Shown here: piece by piece, positions 59,433 to 64,000 of the stretch
Layout: every line of letters starts with the position of its first letter
Position numbering within the stretch: the stretch's first letter is position 1
Assembly: GCA_036506275.1 (NCBI GenBank)
Contig: DASXSB010000108.1
Coordinates: forward strand, 11,457-75,456
Direction: 5' to 3'
Source: DASXSB01 sp036506275
GTDB lineage: Bacteria > Methylomirabilota > Methylomirabilia > Rokubacteriales > CSP1-6
DNA: 64,000 nt
Program-made: the position numbers and the translations under genes
The notes under the pieces: model-generated
Databases searched by the model: none
Told to the model about the DNA's origin: nothing
Seen by the model: only the letters and a program-made list of their open reading frames with translations

Positions 59433-60329
59433 TCAGTAGTCCTTGGGGTCGAGAAGGTCGCGAAGACCGTCGCCGGCGAGGTTGAAGGACAGCGTGAGCG
59501 AGAAGATGGCGAGGCCCGGCCACCACGCCATCCACGGCGCCGACTCCAGGAACTGCTGCGCCGTGTTCAGCATCGTTCCCCAGCTCGGCGTGGGCGGCTG
59601 CACGCCGAGCCCAAGGAACGAGAGAATCGCCTCCGCGATGATGGCACCGGGGATGGAGACGGTCGCCTGCACGAGAAGCGCGCTGAAGATGTTCGGCACG
59701 ATGTGACGCAACATCACGCGGGTGTCGCCGGCGCCCATCGCGCGCGCGCCCTGCACGTACTCCTGGGCGTTGGTCGCGAGCACGAGCCCGCGCGTGAGCC
59801 TGATGTAGGTGGGCGTGGCGCCGAGCCCGATGGCGATGGTGGCGTTGGTGAGGGACGGGCCGAGGATGGTCACGAGGCCGATGGCGAGAATCAGGAACGG
59901 GAACGAGAGCCAGGCGTCGGTGAAGCGCATGACGAGCTGATCGAGGCTCCCGCGGTAGTAGCCGGCGACGAGGCCGACGGGGACGCCCACCGCGATGGCG
60001 AGCAGCACCGCGCACACCCCCGCCTGCATGGACACGCGCGAGCCCCACACCACGCGTGCGAAGACGTCACGGCCGAGGTCGTCGGTACCGAACGGGTTCG
60101 CCGACGTGGGCGGCTTCCTGATCTTGGCCCAGTCCGTGCGCAACGGATCCGTGCGCGCGAGCCACGGCGCGCCCAGCGCGATCACCGTGAACACGAGGAC
60201 GACGATGGCGCCCGCCACCGCGGGCGGTCGACGGACGAGACGGCGCCAGGCGCGTCCGCCTCGCGTCGCCACCGCCACCGGATCGGCCAGCGTCCACGCG
60301 TCGGCGGTGGCGGCGGGGCGCGTGCTCAT
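59433..60329 (-). CDS. dppC: Dipeptide/oligopeptide ABC transporter permease (DppC-type)
   Basis: A 298-residue permease with a cytoplasmic N-terminus and about six helices. The typical DppC/OppC N-terminal segment is NPFGTDDLGRDVFARVVWGS, and the EAA loop region is EYVQGARAMGAGDTRVMLRH. The end is LRDLLDPKDY. It pairs with the upstream permease, with a 4-bp overlap. No ATPase subunits are seen within the window downstream, so DppD/F may lie elsewhere. Confidence 0.92.
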   Translation of the reverse strand: MSTRPAATADAWTLADPVAVATRGGRAWRRLVRRPPAVAGAIVVLVFTVIALGAPWLARTDPLRTDWAKIRKPPTSANPFGTDDLGRDVFARVVWGSRVSMQAGVCAVLLAIAVGVPVGLVAGYYRGSLDQLVMRFTDAWLSFPFLILAIGLVTILGPSLTNATIAIGLGATPTYIRLTRGLVLATNAQEYVQGARAMGAGDTRVMLRHIVPNIFSALLVQATVSIPGAIIAEAILSFLGLGVQPPTPSWGTMLNTAQQFLESAPWMAWWPGLAIFSLTLSFNLAGDGLRDLLDPKDY

Positions 60330-61273
60330 CGCGTGACCCGGATGCGCGGGTCGAGGACGGAGTACGAGATGTCGACGAGGAGATTGATGAGCACGTACGC
60401 GCTCGCGGTGAGCAGCACCACGCCCTGCACGAGCGGATAGTCTCGCGTGAACACGGCCTCCACGATGAGACGGCCGAAGCCGGGCACCACGAAGATCTGC
60501 TCGGTGACGACGGCGCCGCTCATGAGCGCGCCCATCTGGAGCCCGAGGATGGTGACGACGGGGATGAGGCCGTTGCGAAAGGCGTGGCGAAAGATCACGG
60601 CGCGGGCGGCGAGTCCCTTGCTATAGGCGGTGCGAATGTAGTCGGCGCTGAGGACCTCGATCATGCTGTTGCGGGTCTGGCGCATGAGGACGGCGGCGAG
60701 GGCCGTGCCGAGGACGAGCGCCGGCATCGCCATCCGCTGGAGATTGCCGAGAGGGTCCTCGAAGAGCGGCACGAAGCCGGAGGCGGGCAGCCAGCCCAGA
60801 CGCACCGAGAAGAAGAGGATGAGCATGATGCCGAGCCAGAAGCTCGGCACCGACAGCCCGCACAGGGAGAGCCCGTTGGCGACGTAGTCCCACAGGGTGT
60901 TCCGGCGAAAGGCGGAGAGGATGCCCACGGGGATGGCGATGCCGACGGCGATCAGGATCGCGAAGCAGGCGAGCTGGAGGGTAATGGGCAGCTTCCGCCG
61001 CACCGTGAGCACCACCGACTCACGCGTGCGGATGGACTCGCCGAGATCGCCGCGCACGGCCAGCCCGAGCCAGCGCACGTACTGGACGGCGATGGGATCG
61101 TTCAGCCCGTACTTCTGTCGCACCTCCGCCAGCCCCGCCTCATCGGCGTCGGTGCCGGCCATGACGCGCGCGGGATCGCCGGGGATCATGCGCACGCCCG
61201 TGAAGACGATGACCGTGATGACGAACAGGGTCACCATCGAGATCGCGACCCTGCGCAGGAGAAACTCCGCCAC
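60326..61273 (-). CDS. dppB: Dipeptide/oligopeptide ABC transporter permease (DppB-type)
   Basis: A 315-residue inner-membrane permease. It begins MAEFLLRRVAISMVTLFVIT and has IPGDPARVMAGTDADEAGLA, YVRWLGLAVRGDLGESIRTR, and the EAA loop DYIRTAYSKGLAARAVIFRH. These are standard DppB signatures. It overlaps dppC by 4 bp. The binding-protein gene stops 9 bp before its start, so the three genes form one operon. Confidence 0.93.
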   Translation of the reverse strand: MAEFLLRRVAISMVTLFVITVIVFTGVRMIPGDPARVMAGTDADEAGLAEVRQKYGLNDPIAVQYVRWLGLAVRGDLGESIRTRESVVLTVRRKLPITLQLACFAILIAVGIAIPVGILSAFRRNTLWDYVANGLSLCGLSVPSFWLGIMLILFFSVRLGWLPASGFVPLFEDPLGNLQRMAMPALVLGTALAAVLMRQTRNSMIEVLSADYIRTAYSKGLAARAVIFRHAFRNGLIPVVTILGLQMGALMSGAVVTEQIFVVPGFGRLIVEAVFTRDYPLVQGVVLLTASAYVLINLLVDISYSVLDPRIRVTR

Positions 61274-61282
61274 GGCGTCCCG

Positions 61283-62836
61283 CTATTGCCAGGACGTCCC
61301 CTTGATCCGGATCAATCCGTCCGGCACCGCCTTGTACCCGCGGAAATTCTTCGGGTGGGCCACGATGTAATTGATGTGATAGAGGTAGATGATGTTGCGC
61401 CGTTCCCCCGTGAACTTCTCGATCGCCTGCCGGTAGAGCGACGCCCGCTGCCCCTGGTCGCTGACCTCGCGCGCCCGATTCAGGAGCGCGTCGATCGCCT
61501 CGTCGCAGGACCGGGTGGTGTTCAGGCTGCCGCCGCACGTGTGGAACTGGTGGATGTTGGCATCGGGGTCCAGGCGTCCGCTCCAGCCGATCCCGAACGC
61601 CTGCAGGCTGCCCGCGTCGTCGTCCTTGAGGGCGGAGGCGAACTCCGAAGGCCGCAGCGTGATGTTGAAGCCGGCTTCCTTGGCCATCCCCTGCACGACC
61701 TCGCCCACCCGTCGCTGCTGGGGATCGTTCACGATCGTCAGCTCGAAGCTGTACCCGTTGGCCAGGCCCGCGTCCGCGAGGAGCTGCTTGGCGCGCGCCA
61801 CGTCGCGGCCCGGACACTTGCGCGTCTTGTCGTAGAAGGGACTGATGGGAGAGAGCGGCGTACAGCCGGGCGTGTACTGGCCGTCCCACGCCACCTGGTT
61901 CAGCGCTTCGCGGTCGATGCTGAGGTCGAAAGCCTCGCGCACCTTCGGGTTGTTGGCGAGCGGCGTCCCCAGATCGCCGGGCGGGTTGGTCTTGCCGGTC
62001 TTGTTGTGGAGGTTGAGGGTGATCCCCGTGTAGCCGAGACCGGTCACGCTGGAGACGACGAAGCGGCCCTCTTTTCGCAAGCTGCTGGCGTCCGTCGGCG
62101 CCACCAGGTGCATCACGTCGATATCGCCCGAGCGCAGATTCGCGAGGCGCACGTTGTCGTCCGGGATGATGCGGAAGACGAGGCGGTCGAAACGCGCCTG
62201 CCCGGGATCGAAGTAGTGTTGGGACTTCTCGAGGACGATCCGGTCTTGCGGTACGCGCTCGACGAAGCTCCACGGCCCCACGCACACGGGCGCCGTCCCG
62301 AACTTCTCGCCGAGCTTGTTGGCCGCGGTGGGCGACACCGGCATCCCGGCGCGGTCGGTGAGCGCGGCCGTCAGCGGTGCGAAGGGTGACTTCAGGCGAA
62401 GGCGCACGGTGCGGGCGTCGACGACCTCGACGGTGTTGATGAGGTCGATCTCGCTGCGCCGGTTCGAACCCCTCATGTTGAGGTGACGGTCGAGCGAGAA
62501 GCGGACCGCTTCCGCGTCCATGGGCGTGCCGTCGTTGAACTTGACGCCCGGGCGGAGCTTGATGGTGACGGTCTTGCCGCCGTCGGTGACGACCGGCATG
62601 TCCGACGCGAGCTGCGGATAGATGTGGAGGTTCTCGTCGATGTCGTAGAGCTTCTCGCACATCTGGGCGTAGACGATGCGCCCGACGTAGGAGCGCGAGA
62701 GGGTTGGATCCAGGATGTCGGGATCCTGGTTCAGGGCCACCACGAGCGTCTTCTTCTGCGCCGACGCCACGCCCGTCCCCAGGCCGAGAGCAACCAGCAG
62801 CATGCCTACGAATGTCACCACCCGCTTCATGTCCAT
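61283..62836 (-). CDS. dppA: ABC transporter peptide-type substrate-binding protein
   Basis: A 517-residue exported family-5 solute-binding protein. The signal peptide is at residues 1-26 (VVTFVGMLLVALGLGTGVAS). Family motifs are YAQMCEKLYDIDENLHIYPQ, TVTIKLRPGVKFNDGTPMDA and KFGTAPVCVGPWSFVERV. It resembles nickel/peptide-type binders; substrate undetermined. ATG 62836 has GGAGGAG 5 nt upstream. First gene of the operon dppA-dppB-dppC. Confidence 0.92.
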   Translation of the reverse strand: MDMKRVVTFVGMLLVALGLGTGVASAQKKTLVVALNQDPDILDPTLSRSYVGRIVYAQMCEKLYDIDENLHIYPQLASDMPVVTDGGKTVTIKLRPGVKFNDGTPMDAEAVRFSLDRHLNMRGSNRRSEIDLINTVEVVDARTVRLRLKSPFAPLTAALTDRAGMPVSPTAANKLGEKFGTAPVCVGPWSFVERVPQDRIVLEKSQHYFDPGQARFDRLVFRIIPDDNVRLANLRSGDIDVMHLVAPTDASSLRKEGRFVVSSVTGLGYTGITLNLHNKTGKTNPPGDLGTPLANNPKVREAFDLSIDREALNQVAWDGQYTPGCTPLSPISPFYDKTRKCPGRDVARAKQLLADAGLANGYSFELTIVNDPQQRRVGEVVQGMAKEAGFNITLRPSEFASALKDDDAGSLQAFGIGWSGRLDPDANIHQFHTCGGSLNTTRSCDEAIDALLNRAREVSDQGQRASLYRQAIEKFTGERRNIIYLYHINYIVAHPKNFRGYKAVPDGLIRIKGTSWQ

Positions 62837-62967
62837 GTCGGCTCCTCCCGCGGGCGCCGGCTCATCCGCCCACCCGTCGCCGTGCATAGTATCCCGTCTG
62901 GCGTTCGCTGCCACCGGGCCGGACAGGAGACGATCTGATGTGCCCGCGCTGACGTGCCGGACGCGCC

Positions 62968-64000
62968 TCAGCCGTCGGCGCCGTGGGGTGGACGACCCGC
63001 CGGCAGATCGCGCGCGACGGCCGCCACTGGCTCTCCCGCCAGCAGCGCACGGAGTTGCTCGTCACTGTGGGCGGCCGCGAACTCCCGGAAGGTTTCGCCC
63101 TCGCGGCGCTCGGCGAGATAGGCGCGAAGCAGGCGCTCGATCGCGGCCGGCACCTCCACGGCGGGCGCGCGATAGCCGACGGGCCGGGCCGTCGTCTGGT
63201 GGAGGCCGACGGCGCCGCCCACGCAGAAGTAGTAGGCGTCCACCATCGTGCCCTCGATCTTCGTCTTCTTGCCCTCGATGCCGATGTCCGCGATCCAGTG
63301 CTGGCCGCAGCTGTTGGGGCAGCCGGTGACGTGGATCTTCAGGTGCTGATCGAAGCCGGGTACTCGCGCTTCCATCTCCTCCACCAGCCAGCGCGCGAAC
63401 CCCTTGGTCTCGGTGAGCGCGAGCTTGCAGAATTCCGTCCCCGTGCACGCGATCGTCCCCCGCCAGAACGGCGAGGCCTGGAGGCGGAGCCCGGCCTCCT
63501 GAAGCTCGCGGGCGAGCGCCTCGGCGCGCTCCCGCCGCACGTTGAGGATGAGGACGTTCTGCATGACGGTGGTGCGCAGCTCGCCCGTTCCGTAGCGATC
63601 GGCGAGATCCGCCACCGTCCGCATCTGGTCGGTCGTCATGCGGCCCCGCAGCACCGCGACGCCCGCATACACGTAGCCCTCCTGCTTCTGGGCGTGGATG
63701 CCGACGTGATCGCGGTAGACGTCCTCGGGCGGCCGATCGGGGACGGCGGGCTCGAGCGAAAACCCGAGCCGGCGCCGGAGCTCGTCGAGAAAGCGCTCGG
63801 CCGTCCAGCCGTGCTGGAGGAACAGGAACTTCAGCCGCGCCTTCTCGCGATCCTGGCGCAGCACGTCGCTGTCGCGGAAGATCTCGGTGATCCCGCGCAC
63901 GACGGCGAGCGCCTGGTTCCAGCGGACGAACGCGTTGAGCCGGACCGCCAGGTGCGGGTTGGTGGAGAGGCCTCCGCCCACGCGCACGGAGAAGCCGACC
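62968..64000 (-). CDS. Ferredoxin-type nitrite/sulfite reductase, C-terminal part (cut by window edge)
   Basis: The frame is open to the window edge and holds 344 residues of a siroheme reductase. Its start lies beyond 64000; the first visible residues VGFSVRVGGGLST belong to the conserved N-terminal half. Siroheme/[4Fe-4S] ligands are visible: CTGTEFC (C-x5-C) and GCPNSC (C-x3-C). Members reduce nitrite to ammonia or sulfite to sulfide; the two are hard to separate without the rest. A Pro/Gly/Ala-rich 25-residue tail follows the fold. Confidence 0.9.
   Translation of the reverse strand, partial: VGFSVRVGGGLSTNPHLAVRLNAFVRWNQALAVVRGITEIFRDSDVLRQDREKARLKFLFLQHGWTAERFLDELRRRLGFSLEPAVPDRPPEDVYRDHVGIHAQKQEGYVYAGVAVLRGRMTTDQMRTVADLADRYGTGELRTTVMQNVLILNVRRERAEALARELQEAGLRLQASPFWRGTIACTGTEFCKLALTETKGFARWLVEEMEARVPGFDQHLKIHVTGCPNSCGQHWIADIGIEGKKTKIEGTMVDAYYFCVGGAVGLHQTTARPVGYRAPAVEVPAAIERLLRAYLAERREGETFREFAAAHSDEQLRALLAGEPVAAVARDLPAGRPPHGADG

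Overview
This is a 64 kb stretch of a high-GC bacterial chromosome. Genes are densely packed on both strands, with many 1-4 bp ATGA/GTGA overlaps and frequent GTG starts. The gene mix includes NADH dehydrogenase NuoAB, an indolepyruvate:ferredoxin oxidoreductase, a branched-chain amino acid (liv) ABC transporter, a dipeptide-type ABC transporter, LPS-type heptosyltransferase, GspAB, many sensor kinases, a gas vesicle operon and a probable selenoprotein. This suggests a large-genome, Gram-negative, uncultured soil or sediment bacterium, for example of the Candidatus Rokubacteria/Methylomirabilota type. That placement is inference from gene content; the window has no rRNA or other marker to prove it.

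Layout. 1-2.4 kb: the nuoB/nuoA start of a complex I operon (minus), then a membrane protein, a REC-PilZ response regulator and a small membrane protein (plus). 2.4-6.5 kb: iorA-iorB with a small secreted protein gene directly upstream. 6.6-7.9 kb: a DUF2382 stress-type protein with a broken copy just before it. 8.1-16.9 kb: an overlapping gas vesicle operon with three GvpA-family genes, three GvpF/L genes, gvpG and gvpK. It also holds a GAF-PAS-PAS histidine kinase, a single-domain response regulator and a tandem ArsA-type ATPase. 17.3-18.1 kb: tRNA-Leu(CAA) and tRNA-Ala(GGC). 18.4-24.4 kb: a chemosensory-like block with a hybrid kinase, CheB, a CheR-PAS fusion, two decayed CheB remnants and a sigma54-activator-like protein without GAFTGA. 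24.5-31.1 kb: livK-H-M-G-[glycosyltransferase]-[methyltransferase]-livF.

31.2-36.4 kb: a response regulator, a zinc-ribbon miniprotein plus unknown protein plus LigD-type polymerase module, a nucleotidyltransferase plus phosphoesterase pair, and a glycine-zipper stress protein. 36.4-41.9 kb: a frameshifted small gene, an AlkZ-like protein, an extended RpiB, a hexose-6-phosphate epimerase, enoyl-CoA hydratase and DUF4142 protein. 42.0-49.6 kb: a kinase-like protein lacking an ATPase domain, class I aldolase, a zincless Fpg glycosylase, YbaK, a molybdopterin oxidoreductase, a VOC protein and a methyltransferase. 49.6-51.4 kb is gene-poor and holds gene debris and a strong inverted repeat. 51.4-64 kb: a luciferase-like monooxygenase, gspA-gspB, mgtE, heptosyltransferase, 2OG-Fe(II) oxygenase, a UGA-containing thioredoxin-fold protein with a SECIS-like hairpin, an Lrp regulator, dppABC-like genes and a truncated nitrite/sulfite reductase gene.

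The two most notable items are (i) the two-domain disulfide-oxidoreductase-like protein whose active-site Cys codon is TGA, followed at the right distance by a SECIS-like hairpin, and (ii) a gas vesicle operon with its own sensor kinase/response regulator pair and a duplicated GET3/ArsA ATPase, and no gvpN.
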